64,000 bases of DNA from assembly GCF_008107695.1 (NCBI RefSeq), contig NZ_VIRG01000066.1:1-64000 (forward strand). The letters are read 5' to 3'. The translations under genes were made by a program, and so were the position numbers. Positions 8,341 to 17,383 of this stretch are shown here, piece after piece; the stretch's first letter is position 1; each line of letters begins with the position of its first letter. The notes under the pieces were generated by a model, which was not told the origin of the DNA, did not search any database, and saw only the letters and a program-made list of their open reading frames with translations. The stretch is from Stappia sp. BW2 (lineage in GTDB: Bacteria > Pseudomonadota > Alphaproteobacteria > Rhizobiales > Stappiaceae).

Positions 8341-9168
8341 ATGAATTCATCGCCTTATTTCGCGCTATCCGGCGGCCACCCGCCCCAGACCCAACTTCTG
8401 ACAGACCGGGCCGTGTTTACAGATGCCTATGCCGTCATTCCGAAGGGAACGATGTGTGACATCGTCACAAGCTATCTTCCGTATTGGGAGAAGACCCGGC
8501 TCTGGGTATTGTCGCGACCTCTCTCCGGTTTTGCAGAAACATTCTCGCAGTACATCATGGAGGTCCAGCCAGGTGGCGGCAGCCGGAAGCCGGAGCCGGA
8601 TGAAGCGGCAGAAGCCGTGCTTTTCGTTGTCGATGGCAGGCTGACACTGACCATAGAAGGCAAGGTGCATGTGCTGGAAGACGGCGGCTATGCCTATCTT
8701 CCAGCAGGCTGTGCCTGGACGGTCGAAAACGCCGGTGGCAACGCGGTGCGATTTCACTGGATACGCAAGGCCTATGAAGCGGTCGAAGGGCTGTCCAAGC
8801 CGGACGCCTTTGTCACCAACGACAAACTGGTCAAACCGACCGATATGCCCGGGACTGACGGAAAATGGGCCACCACCCTCTTCGTCGATCCGCAAGACAT
8901 GCGCCACGACATGCATGTGACCATCGTGACTTTTGAACCGGGAGCCGTGATCCCGTTCGCCGAAACCCATGTCATGGAACACGGGCTCTATGTGCTGGAG
9001 GGCAAGGCCGTCTATCGGCTCAATCAGGACTGGGTGGAGGTTGAGGCAGGCGACTACATGTGGCTGCGCGCCTTCTGCCCGCAAGCCTGTTACGCCGGAG
9101 GGCCAGGCAAGTTCCGTTACCTGCTCTACAAGGACGTTAACCGGCACATGAAGCTCAGACGCGACTAG
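8341..9168 (+). CDS. allE: (S)-ureidoglycine aminohydrolase, bicupin (AllE/UGHY type)
   Basis: In purine and allantoin degradation this enzyme releases ammonia from (S)-ureidoglycine to give (S)-ureidoglycolate. The 275-residue chain has two cupin barrels. The second holds the conserved region PFAETHVMEHGLYVLEGKAVYRL, with likely metal-binding His and Glu residues, and then GDYMWLRAFCPQACYAGG, which is very characteristic of this family. The ATG at 8341 fits the usual N-terminus; an upstream in-frame extension to 8272 overlaps the area just after the previous terminator. No other allantoin-degradation gene is in the window, so it stands apart from its pathway partners. Confidence 0.85.
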   Translation: MNSSPYFALSGGHPPQTQLLTDRAVFTDAYAVIPKGTMCDIVTSYLPYWEKTRLWVLSRPLSGFAETFSQYIMEVQPGGGSRKPEPDEAAEAVLFVVDGRLTLTIEGKVHVLEDGGYAYLPAGCAWTVENAGGNAVRFHWIRKAYEAVEGLSKPDAFVTNDKLVKPTDMPGTDGKWATTLFVDPQDMRHDMHVTIVTFEPGAVIPFAETHVMEHGLYVLEGKAVYRLNQDWVEVEAGDYMWLRAFCPQACYAGGPGKFRYLLYKDVNRHMKLRRD

Positions 9169-9390
9169 GCGGCCGACTCAGAAAATGAGTCTGGAACCTT
9201 CGGCAAGGCATTGAGATTTCTGAACTAAACAAGATCACAAATCTTGACGACCTAGCTCCCTCCTCGTCCCGGACAAACGAGACGCAGTCCGGTATCCGGG
9301 AAGTGAAAACTCCGCTCTCTCTGCAGCCTCAGCTCAACATCCTGACGACTTGCAGCGTGCCCGAGGTCATCTGATGCGCGATGGTTCATA
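9169..9390. other. Intergenic stretch with no recognised gene
   Basis: I find no open frame with a ribosome site and no clear RNA gene here. A few short weak stems are present (for example AAGAT/ATCTT near 9230) but nothing I can name. Confidence 0.5.
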
Positions 9391-9393
9391 GTC

Positions 9394-9419
9394 AAAAGGC
9401 GGCCCAGAGGCCGCCTTTT
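9394..9419. terminator. Bidirectional terminator between allE and the RND gene
   Basis: The perfect 7-bp stem GGCGGCC/GGCCGCC with loop CAGA is flanked by AAAA on the left and TTTT on the right. It can end transcripts from both convergent genes and lies 24 bases beyond the RND stop codon. Confidence 0.85.
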
Positions 9420-9442
9420 CATGTTGATGACCTTGTTGGGTC

Positions 9443-12400
9443 CTATGTGGCCGGAACAGCATCGCCCGGGATTGACGGCTCGGACTCTGGCTTGCCTTTC
9501 TTCGGAGGGCGCACCCGGAAGAACAGAGAATAGAGAACCGGTGCGGCGATCAGTGTGAGCACTGTGGCAAACGCCAGACCGCCCATGATCGTCACCGCCA
9601 TGCCGCGGAAGAAGGCGTCCGACAGAAGCGGTGCCATGCCGAGGATGGTGGTGATTGCCGCCAGCATCACCGGACGCATACGCGAGACGCTGGCTTCGAC
9701 GATGGCTTCGTATTTTTCCCTGCCCTCGCCAATCAGAAGATCGATCTCCTCCAACAGGACGATAGCGTTTTTGATCAGCATGCCGGACAGCGACAGGATG
9801 CCCAGCAGGGACATGAAGCCAAAGGCCGTATCAGTGGTCAGAAGGGCGATGGCAACACCATTGATCGACATGGGCACCATGAGCCAGATGATCAGCGGCT
9901 GACGCACGGAACCGAACAGAAGGATGGAGATGATCAGCATGACCAGGAAACCAAGCGGCAGCTGCGCGCCCAGGGATGCCTGTGCATCGTTGGTGCTTTC
10001 ATATTCTCCGCCCCACTCCAGCGCGTATCCAGGCGGAAGTTCTATCGCCTCGATTTGCGGTCGGACCCTTGCAAGGGCTGCGGATGCGGTTTCGCCCCCG
10101 GTGGTTTCAGCCTTCACCGTAAGCGTGCGAACACGGTCGCGGCGATGGATGAGCGTGTCCTGAGGCTCCATGACGAATTCCCGCACGACCTGCTCAATCG
10201 GCACATAGCGGCCTTCGGTGCTGCTCAGGACCAGAGCGTCCGATACGCTTTCGTTCACGGAGATACCGTTCTGATCAGCCTTGCGGGCGACGATCGGAAC
10301 GCTTTCGTCGATATCGCGGAAGGAACCGACGCGGACGCCTTCGGTCGCAAACTGCAGGGCAACAGACAATTCCTCCCGGGTCACACCCGAAATCCGGGCA
10401 CGGTCCTCATCGAAGATCGGTCGCACGACGAGTTCCCGCTGCCGCCAGTCCGTGTTGACGTCGGCAAGCTTGTTCTCCGCCTTGTCGAAAATCGCCTTCG
10501 CCTCGTTGCCAAGCCGCTTGAGCACGTTCGCATCCGGGCCCGAAAAGCGTGCCTCGATCTTGGCGCCGCCACCGGGACCGAATACCAGGCGCTTGGTAAT
10601 GATCTGCGCTGAGGGAAAACGCTCTGCGAAGCGCTCTTTCAGATCCAGCGCCAGCATATCGATCTCGTCGCGCCCATGGGTTCTGATGATCATGTGGCCA
10701 TAGGCCGGGTTCGCGTCTTCCGGTGCATAGGTCAGCATGAAACGCGTTGCACCACCACCGGCAAAGCTGGTGACTTTCTCCACACGCTCATCGGCAAGGA
10801 CGATCTTCTCCATTTCCTTCAGGTCTGCTTCGGTCGACCGGATGTCAGTGCCCTGGGGAGCCCAGTAATGGAGATAGAAGATCGGGGTGTTGCTGTCCGG
10901 GAAGAACGCCTGCTTCACATTGCCGAAGGCCATGACGCACATAACCGTGATCCCGACCAGAGCGACGACCGTCAGCAACCGCACGCGCAAGGTGCCGACC
11001 AGGATCGCCCGATAGGCTCTGTAGAGAATGCCTTTGTAGGGATCGTGATCGTCCAGATTGCCGGAGGCCGTTCTGAAGAAATACTTGCCGAAAAGCGGCG
11101 TGACCGTGATCGCAAACACCCAGGACAGAAGCAATGAAATGCCGATAACGGCAAAGAGTGAAAACAGGAACTCACCGGTCGCGTCGGGTGACAGACCAAT
11201 GCCGGAAAACGCCATGATGCCGATGATGGTTGCTCCCAGCAGCGGCCACATGGTTTGAGCGACGACACGGCTGGCGGCCTCGATTGCCTTTTGTCCGCGC
11301 TGCATGTTGATCATCATGCCTTCTGCGACCACGATGGCGTTGTCCACCAGCATACCCATGGCGATGATCAGCGCTCCAAGCGAAATGCGTTCCATCTCGA
11401 TGGCGAAGATCCGCATGAACAGGACCGTTGCCATCACCGTGAGAAGCAGCACCGTGCCCACCACGATGGCCGCACGCCACCCCATGAACAGCGCAAGCAC
11501 CGCGATCACGATGACAACGGAGGCGGCCAGGTTCGTGATGAAGCCATTCACGGATTCATCGACCACAATATTCTGTTCGTAAATGGGATGGATCTGCATG
11601 CCGACGGGCAGTTGCGCTTCGACCTGGGATAGTTTTTCGATCACGCGTTCGCCGACTTCGACGATGTTGGTACCATCGACCTGGGACACCCCGATCGTGA
11701 CGGCCGCGTGGCCATTGTGCCTGATCAGCCTGTTCGGCCGTTCCGGTTCACCCAGTTCCAGTGTTGCGATATCGGACAGGCGGATCATTGCGGTCGATCC
11801 CGCACGGCCGATGACAAGATCCTGAATGCCTCGGAAATCATCGAAGGCGGAGGCTGTCATCAGGCGAATGCGTTTGTCGCCTGAAACGCCCGACCCGTTG
11901 GTCTGGATGCGGTTTTCGGCGTCCAGAACACTGATCACATCGTTGAAAGTGATGCCGAGCCCGGCCATCTTGTCCTGATTGACGTTCAGGTAGATGACGT
12001 CCTGGGGTTCCCCGGCGACTTCGACCTTGCCGACCCCCGGTACGGTCAGAATTTCGCGGCGAATGCGCTTGACCGTCTCGCGAATGTCCCGGTTGGTATA
12101 GCCGTCGGCAGTGAAGGCGTAGAACAGGCCGTAAACGTCACCGAAGTCGTCATAAACCAGAGGCGTCCCCGCCCCTGCCGGCAGGTCCCGGACCTCGTCG
12201 TTGACCTTTCGCCGCAACTCGTCCCAGACCTGCGGCAATTCTTCGCCGTCGTAGGTCGGCTTGATCTCCACGCTGATGCGCGACAAGCCCGGCTCCGACA
12301 CGGACTTGATCAGATCCAGTTGCGGCATCTGCTGGATGGCTGTTTCAAGGTTTTCGGTAATTTCGTTTTCGACTTCAGCCGCGGTCGCGCCCGGATAGCT

Positions 12401-12547
12401 GGTGATCACCTGGGCCTGCTTGATGGTGAATGCAGGATCTTCCAGCCGCCCCACGGTGGATAGGCCCCAAAGCCCCCCCAGAAGCGACATGATCACGATC
12501 ATCCACGTGTTGACCGGCTTTTGAATTGAGTAGCGTGCAATATCCAA
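9443..12547 (-). CDS. RND-family efflux transporter permease
   Basis: This is an inner-membrane proton-driven pump of the AcrB/HAE type, 1034 residues, with about 12 membrane helices and two large periplasmic loops. Membrane segment 1 is at about residues 12-32. The region around residue 400 reads GMLVDNAIVVAEG: the first relay Asp is present, but the second position, Asp in AcrB, is Asn here as in several other RND branches. It works with the adaptor encoded immediately upstream and needs an outer-membrane channel that is not encoded nearby. It is third gene of a tetR-adaptor-pump operon. The substrate is unknown. Confidence 0.93.
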   Translation of the reverse strand: MDIARYSIQKPVNTWMIVIMSLLGGLWGLSTVGRLEDPAFTIKQAQVITSYPGATAAEVENEITENLETAIQQMPQLDLIKSVSEPGLSRISVEIKPTYDGEELPQVWDELRRKVNDEVRDLPAGAGTPLVYDDFGDVYGLFYAFTADGYTNRDIRETVKRIRREILTVPGVGKVEVAGEPQDVIYLNVNQDKMAGLGITFNDVISVLDAENRIQTNGSGVSGDKRIRLMTASAFDDFRGIQDLVIGRAGSTAMIRLSDIATLELGEPERPNRLIRHNGHAAVTIGVSQVDGTNIVEVGERVIEKLSQVEAQLPVGMQIHPIYEQNIVVDESVNGFITNLAASVVIVIAVLALFMGWRAAIVVGTVLLLTVMATVLFMRIFAIEMERISLGALIIAMGMLVDNAIVVAEGMMINMQRGQKAIEAASRVVAQTMWPLLGATIIGIMAFSGIGLSPDATGEFLFSLFAVIGISLLLSWVFAITVTPLFGKYFFRTASGNLDDHDPYKGILYRAYRAILVGTLRVRLLTVVALVGITVMCVMAFGNVKQAFFPDSNTPIFYLHYWAPQGTDIRSTEADLKEMEKIVLADERVEKVTSFAGGGATRFMLTYAPEDANPAYGHMIIRTHGRDEIDMLALDLKERFAERFPSAQIITKRLVFGPGGGAKIEARFSGPDANVLKRLGNEAKAIFDKAENKLADVNTDWRQRELVVRPIFDEDRARISGVTREELSVALQFATEGVRVGSFRDIDESVPIVARKADQNGISVNESVSDALVLSSTEGRYVPIEQVVREFVMEPQDTLIHRRDRVRTLTVKAETTGGETASAALARVRPQIEAIELPPGYALEWGGEYESTNDAQASLGAQLPLGFLVMLIISILLFGSVRQPLIIWLMVPMSINGVAIALLTTDTAFGFMSLLGILSLSGMLIKNAIVLLEEIDLLIGEGREKYEAIVEASVSRMRPVMLAAITTILGMAPLLSDAFFRGMAVTIMGGLAFATVLTLIAAPVLYSLFFRVRPPKKGKPESEPSIPGDAVPAT

Positions 12548-12580
12548 GGTATCTGATCCTCTAGCCTGTCCGGAACCGGA

Positions 12581-13675
12581 TCAGTTCAAACGCCGCACGA
12601 CCTGGCCGTCGCTGAGATAAGCAACGCCGGCGGAGATGATTTCGTCGCCTTTTTCCAGCCCGGAACTGACAGGAATGAAATCCCCCATGACCGTGCCGAT
12701 TTCGACCGGGTGCTTGGACACGGCCCCAGAGCCGGAATCGTATTTCCAGACGTAGGAATTTCCCTCGCTATCGAGGGCAATGGCACTCGACGGCACCAGG
12801 AATTGTTCTCCCAGTTGCAGCCCTTCAGGCAGAAACTTCACGGTCACCGATGCCGTCATGCCGGGCGAGAGCTGCTCTGCCCCCTCGCGCGGCATTGCCA
12901 GGGTAACGCGATAGGTCTGCGCTACCTCATCGACCTGGCTGGAATGTTCGCGATACGTCAGCGGAAATTGCTTATCCCCGTAGGCGGGAAATCGGGCCTC
13001 AATGGACGTCACTTCGGATGCTGAAACCCGTCCGAACAGGGCCTCGGCAACGTTGATGTCCACCTGAACTTCCGAAACGTCATGAAGCTGTACAACCGGC
13101 GTTCCGACACTGACCGTGGTGAAATTGTCGACCAGACGCACGGAGACGATCCCGTCGAAAGGCGCTTTCAACGTGGTGTACTCAAGGTTCTGTGTGGCTT
13201 CCTTTTGTGTTTCCAGCGCAAGGTCGTACTTGTTCTTCTGCTCGTCATAGGCAGACTGTGAGATGACCGACCGTTCGCGCAGGGTTTCCAGCCGATCGAG
13301 CTCCCTTTTTGCCTGTTCGGCATTGATGGTCGCTTCTCGTAATGCCCTGTCGTAGTCCGTCGTATCCAGTTTGGCGATCAGGTCGCCTTCCTTCACGCGC
13401 TGGCTTTCCAGCACGGGCAGTTCGACAAGTTTACCCGGCACCTGGAAAGACAGGGCGACGGTTTTCACCGCCTCCACCCGGCCGGCGAACCGCCGTTCCA
13501 AAAGCCCGATCTGGTCTGTCACCGTGAAGACTTTCGCGGGTCTGGGCGCAGCATTGAGTTTTGCCTCCGCCTCGGAAACCGGATCAAAAGCATCGTCCTG
13601 ACAGGATGCAAGCATCCCGGCAGCCAAAAGAAGGGCGACCCAACGGCGAATTGGGGCTTTGTGAAGTGCCAGCAT
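12581..13675 (-). CDS. RND efflux periplasmic adaptor (membrane fusion protein), lipoprotein
   Basis: This 364-residue adaptor links the RND pump to an outer-membrane channel. The N-terminus is a lipoprotein signal with lipobox LASC, so Cys25 should be lipidated and the protein anchored. A lipoyl-like half motif (VPGKLVELPV...VKEGDLIAKLD) is followed by an alpha-helical hairpin (roughly residues 105-160) and the second half (APFDGIVSVRLVDNFTTVSVGTPV). Beta-barrel and membrane-proximal domains follow. It lies 33 bases upstream of the pump and 13 bases after tetR, so the three genes form one operon. Confidence 0.92.
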   Translation of the reverse strand: MLALHKAPIRRWVALLLAAGMLASCQDDAFDPVSEAEAKLNAAPRPAKVFTVTDQIGLLERRFAGRVEAVKTVALSFQVPGKLVELPVLESQRVKEGDLIAKLDTTDYDRALREATINAEQAKRELDRLETLRERSVISQSAYDEQKNKYDLALETQKEATQNLEYTTLKAPFDGIVSVRLVDNFTTVSVGTPVVQLHDVSEVQVDINVAEALFGRVSASEVTSIEARFPAYGDKQFPLTYREHSSQVDEVAQTYRVTLAMPREGAEQLSPGMTASVTVKFLPEGLQLGEQFLVPSSAIALDSEGNSYVWKYDSGSGAVSKHPVEIGTVMGDFIPVSSGLEKGDEIISAGVAYLSDGQVVRRLN

Positions 13676-13688
13676 TTGGTCTTCCGTT

Positions 13689-14252
13689 CTAGTCTTTGAG
13701 TTGGGTCAGACGCATGCGGAGGTCCTGAAACACCAGCGCGCGCTCATCGTCAGAAAAAATCGTGACGCAATGCGCCTCAGAGAAATGAAGGCCTTCCAGG
13801 CAGGCCCAGATAGACCAGGCTTTGCCTCGGTCGGGAAGTTCGGCCTCGATGGCCTCCTTGAGACGTAATTTCACACCCCGGAAGGGTTCACTCAGGTCGG
13901 GACGGTCCGCTTTCGTGGCCAGCATGGCTTGCGCCAGGTCACGCCGCTCGCCCAACCAACCTTCGGAGACCTCGATCATTGCGCTCAAGGTCGGGCACTC
14001 GGAAGAAAGGTTGCGCTCCCTCTCGGCAGCCACTTCAGCTTCGAACTGGCTTGCCAGAAACTCCACCATGCCGGTGATCAGCGCATCCTTGGTGGGGAAA
14101 TTATAGAGAACCCCGCCTTTGGAAAAACCGCTTTCCTCGGCAACGGCATCCATGGTCAGGCATTGCGCGCCCGAGCGCCGGACGACCTCGATTGCAGCTT
14201 TCAGTATTTCCGATTTCGATTCATGCGAAGTGCGTGTCGAACGCGCTGCCAT
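13689..14252 (-). CDS. TetR/AcrR-family repressor of the RND operon
   Basis: A 187-residue regulator. The N-terminal helix-turn-helix spans about residues 17-60 (LTMDAVAEESGFSKGGVLYNFPTKDALI, quoted in part). The C-terminal ligand domain is of the type often annotated TetR_C_6/BetI-like and is not diagnostic. The ATG at 14252 fits the usual length; a longer frame to 14336 would run through both operator copies and is unlikely. It is first in the operon with the adaptor and pump, which together with the two operators just upstream implies autorepression and derepression by a pump substrate. Confidence 0.9.
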   Translation of the reverse strand: MAARSTRTSHESKSEILKAAIEVVRRSGAQCLTMDAVAEESGFSKGGVLYNFPTKDALITGMVEFLASQFEAEVAAERERNLSSECPTLSAMIEVSEGWLGERRDLAQAMLATKADRPDLSEPFRGVKLRLKEAIEAELPDRGKAWSIWACLEGLHFSEAHCVTIFSDDERALVFQDLRMRLTQLKD

Positions 14253-14256
14253 TGTA

Positions 14257-14272
14257 TACCGTCCAGTCAGTA
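14257..14272. promoter_or_regulatory. Proximal TetR operator copy
   Basis: TACCGTCCAGTCAGTA is an imperfect palindrome (TACCG ... CAGTA; one mismatch from CGGTA) four bases upstream of the tetR start. It is a near copy of the distal site, 33 bp away centre to centre. A repressor here would also cover the ribosome-site region of the DNA. Confidence 0.7.
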
Positions 14273-14289
14273 CAGTTTCGCTCTCTTTA

Positions 14290-14305
14290 TACCGTCCAGC
14301 CGGTA
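14290..14305. promoter_or_regulatory. Distal TetR operator copy
   Basis: TACCGTCCAGCCGGTA has perfect 5-bp arms (TACCG/CGGTA) with a 6-bp spacer, the usual architecture for operators of efflux TetR repressors. The 33-bp spacing to the proximal copy is about three helical turns, placing both on the same face of the DNA. Confidence 0.75.
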
Positions 14306-14485
14306 CAGACAAGAACATCTGACATGGAAAAATCAACCTGCATTTTCATCACGCCCGTTAATTGTGCGAGATGGCGCAAGACAGAGCTTTGGCGGCACAA
14401 GAAGTGTGCAATTCCGCCAGTTAACTGACTGGATTTAGTGAGGGTAACTCTTGCGGGAGGCTAGGCGAAGCGCACCAGAAAGGGG

Positions 14486-16207
14486 TCAGGCTGCTGCGTT
14501 CTTCCGCATTGCAGCTTCGTTGGCCGCCTTCTCAGCCGCGGCCGCTTCGGCTGCAAGCCGCGAACGTTCGTTGGCTTCTTCTTCGGTGCGTTCCGCAAAG
14601 GCGATAAACTCGTCAGCCGGCATGGGCGCAGCAAAGAAATAGCCCTGAGCGGCGGTCACACCCAGTTCGAGCAACCGGTCGATCTGCTCTTCCATCTCGA
14701 CACCTTCGGCAATGATGCCCATGCCCAGGTTGTCGGCCAGTTCGACCATGGAATCGACAATCGTCGTGGAGTTGTCGTCCGATCCGATGGTATCGATGAA
14801 CATCTTGTCGATCTTGATGATGTCGACGCCCAGCTTTTGCAGATAGGCCATGCCGCCATGGCCCGTGCCGACATCATCCAGAGCAACACGCACACCCAGT
14901 GCCTGCAGTTCCGCGATGATCTTGCGCGCCAGTTCCATGTCCTCCAACGGTTGGCGCTCGGTCACTTCCACAACGATCTGCTGGAAGGAAATCCGCGTTT
15001 TTTCAAAGATCGAACGAATATCGGAAATGACTTCCCGATCCAGGAAGTGCCCCGCGAATAGGTTGATCGACAGCTTCAGGTCCGGATTGTCCCCGTAAAG
15101 CTCGCCGATTTCCTCGGCAGAGACGCGCATGATGTGACGGGTCATGTCGAAGATATGGCCGTTGTTTTCGGCATAGGCCATGAACTGCCCCGGTGACACG
15201 ATCATGCCGTTCGGACGGCGCCAGCGCATCAGGATTTCACACCCGCGCAACCGCCCGCTCTCGATATCCATCACGGGCTGATAATAGGGAATGAACTCGC
15301 CATTGCGGATCGCGGCGATGAATTCGTCGTCGGCTTCCCTCTCGGGCCGCCAGGACAACCAAACACCGATGGCAACGAACAGGAGCGCAATCCCCGCGCA
15401 GGCGGCGGCAGCAACGACCTTCAGGTCCTGCACGACCTTGTCGGCGGCAGACAGCGGTGCGGTGACCGTCGCCACGAGAGGATAAAGCTGCGATGAAACT
15501 TCGACAGACAGAATTTCGGAAGGATCCGTTGCCTCTGAATTATAGCCACCGACAGTGTACCAGAGCAGGTTGTTGCCAAGGCGTAATTCGGTCCGGCGGT
15601 AAGAGCGCAGATATTCCGGGCCGGGATCGATGGCAATCACGGCAGGTGTCACTTCCGCGAAAAGGCGTGTCTGGTCCTTGAGATCCCAGCTGATCACTGC
15701 CGCACGGGCTCCCAGATAGCTCCGGTCCAGCATGCCGATGCCGACAAGCGGGCCGTCCTCACGCATCGGCGGCAGCACAATCTTGCCGGCCAGATCCGCG
15801 TCCGGAATGATGCACATGCGCTGACCGGCGGCATCGGCGAGCCCGATGGCGTCGATCATCCCATGTTCGACAATCTGCTTCTCGTAGATGACCCGGTCTT
15901 CGGCATTGCAGGTTTGCACATCGTCCCGGTCCAGCCTCTGAAGCACGGAAACGGTAGTGGAAATTGCCTCTTCGGCGCGGTGGATGGCCACATTTCCCAT
16001 GGCCTCCATCTCAACCACGGCACGGCGTTCCGCATACTGGTTGAGAATGATGTTGATCGCAAACAGCGGAGCAGTCGCCAGCGCAAGGGCGATCAGCACC
16101 GTTTTAACGAAACCAACATAGCGGAAAGACAAGTCGACAACCTGTTCATGATAAACTCTTTCTGAACATGGCTGATCTGGGTAAACAAGGACTGAAGATT
16201 CAGTCAT
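14486..16207 (-). CDS. Membrane EAL-domain cyclic-di-GMP phosphodiesterase with periplasmic sensor
   Basis: A 573-residue protein with membrane helices near residues 33-53 and 263-288 enclosing a periplasmic domain of about 210 residues, then a cytoplasmic EAL domain. The periplasmic part resembles CSS-motif sensors but reads TCNAED instead of a clear CSS, so that assignment is weak. The EAL domain is largely intact: EIL in place of EAL (the Glu is kept), SINLFAGHF, VEVTERQ, LDDVGTGHGG, IKIDKMFI, IIAEGVE and QGYFFAAP. Hydrolysis of c-di-GMP to pGpG is therefore plausible. The C-terminal tail is Ala/Glu-rich and helical. No GGDEF domain is present. The gene is divergent from the PfkB kinase. 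Confidence 0.88.
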   Translation of the reverse strand: MTESSVLVYPDQPCSERVYHEQVVDLSFRYVGFVKTVLIALALATAPLFAINIILNQYAERRAVVEMEAMGNVAIHRAEEAISTTVSVLQRLDRDDVQTCNAEDRVIYEKQIVEHGMIDAIGLADAAGQRMCIIPDADLAGKIVLPPMREDGPLVGIGMLDRSYLGARAAVISWDLKDQTRLFAEVTPAVIAIDPGPEYLRSYRRTELRLGNNLLWYTVGGYNSEATDPSEILSVEVSSQLYPLVATVTAPLSAADKVVQDLKVVAAAACAGIALLFVAIGVWLSWRPEREADDEFIAAIRNGEFIPYYQPVMDIESGRLRGCEILMRWRRPNGMIVSPGQFMAYAENNGHIFDMTRHIMRVSAEEIGELYGDNPDLKLSINLFAGHFLDREVISDIRSIFEKTRISFQQIVVEVTERQPLEDMELARKIIAELQALGVRVALDDVGTGHGGMAYLQKLGVDIIKIDKMFIDTIGSDDNSTTIVDSMVELADNLGMGIIAEGVEMEEQIDRLLELGVTAAQGYFFAAPMPADEFIAFAERTEEEANERSRLAAEAAAAEKAANEAAMRKNAAA

Positions 16208-16288
16208 TTCATTCAGATCAAAGCCACCTGCCTCTTTGCCATGTTAGCTGCAAAACAGACGAGAAAAGCCGGACTTCGGGAGGGTTAC

Positions 16289-17188
16289 ATGCAGGCATTG
16301 TTTATTGGGCAAGCCTATATCGACGTTACTTTTTTGACGGACCAGTTGCCGACGGGCGACGAAAAGACGATCGCCCGGGATTACGCAATCAGTTTTGGCG
16401 GAAATGCGGTCACGGCGGCGTTTTGCTGCGCCAAACTGGGAGGCAAACCGGAGTTGTTGTGCTCGCAGGCGGACGACTGGCTGGCACGCATGTTCCTGGA
16501 CATGGCAGCGACCTACGGCGTTTCCATTCACGGGCGCAAGGTGCGGGAAAGCTCCCTCTCCTTCATCATGCCAAAGGGCGGCAAGCGCGCCATTGTGCGC
16601 TGCCGCGACAACGAGTTCCTGCATCCTTTCCCTCCCCTCACCCTCACCGGCATGAAGGCCCTGCACCTCGATGGGCATATGCCGGACGCGGCGCTGCACT
16701 ATGCGACCACTTGCAAGAACCTTGGCATCCTGACGTCACTCGACGGCGGCGCCGTGCGCGAAAACACCGATGAACTGCTCAATCAGATCGATATTGCGGT
16801 CGTTTCCGAGCGTTTCTGCCAGCAGTTGGGCATGTCAACCGGTGAAACGCTTTCGTATCTGCGCACCAAGAACTGTCCTGTCGGCGCTGTAACGCTCGGC
16901 AGCGAAGGCATGGTCTGGTACGAAGCCGGTGGTCCGGACAAGGTGATGCCCTCGCTCAACGTGCCCTTGTCGAAGGTGGTCGATTCCAACGGTGCCGGCG
17001 ATGTCTTCCATGGCGCTTACATTGCCTCCTACTTGCGCTGGCCGGAGAGAAGCTGGGATCAGCATTTCCGCTTTGCCCGCGGAGCCTCGACCCATGCCAT
17101 CCAGCACCTGGGCAACGAGGCCAGCCTGCCGACCCTGGAAGACATCGAGCGCGCCAACATCACCTTCGCCGAAAAAGCCGTCGCCTGA
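16289..17188 (+). CDS. PfkB-family carbohydrate kinase
   Basis: A ribokinase-fold kinase of 299 residues. PfkB signature 1 is seen as SFGGNAVTAAFCCAKLGG near residue 36, and signature 2 as DSNGAGDVFHGAY near residue 233, with the catalytic Asp in GAGD. The substrate is probably a sugar or nucleoside but cannot be assigned. The ATG at 16289 follows GGGAGGGTTAC; an upstream in-frame start at 16241 lacks such a site. The gene is alone on its strand between the EAL gene and an exported protein, so context gives no substrate clue. Confidence 0.87.
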   Translation: MQALFIGQAYIDVTFLTDQLPTGDEKTIARDYAISFGGNAVTAAFCCAKLGGKPELLCSQADDWLARMFLDMAATYGVSIHGRKVRESSLSFIMPKGGKRAIVRCRDNEFLHPFPPLTLTGMKALHLDGHMPDAALHYATTCKNLGILTSLDGGAVRENTDELLNQIDIAVVSERFCQQLGMSTGETLSYLRTKNCPVGAVTLGSEGMVWYEAGGPDKVMPSLNVPLSKVVDSNGAGDVFHGAYIASYLRWPERSWDQHFRFARGASTHAIQHLGNEASLPTLEDIERANITFAEKAVA

Positions 17189-17383
17189 CAAAGGCAATTT
17201 TTGCCGAAGAACGGGCTGGCAAAGCCGGTGTATATGCGACCCTCGCATTTCAACCGGGTAAAATGTGACGCAGGACATATTTTGACCGAATAAGCCCGGC
17301 TATTGCTTGCTCCGGCTTTCGCCTTGCTACACCGTGGAACTTCCCTCAGAGTGAAGTCCGCCTCTATTTCGTGGAGATTTTCA

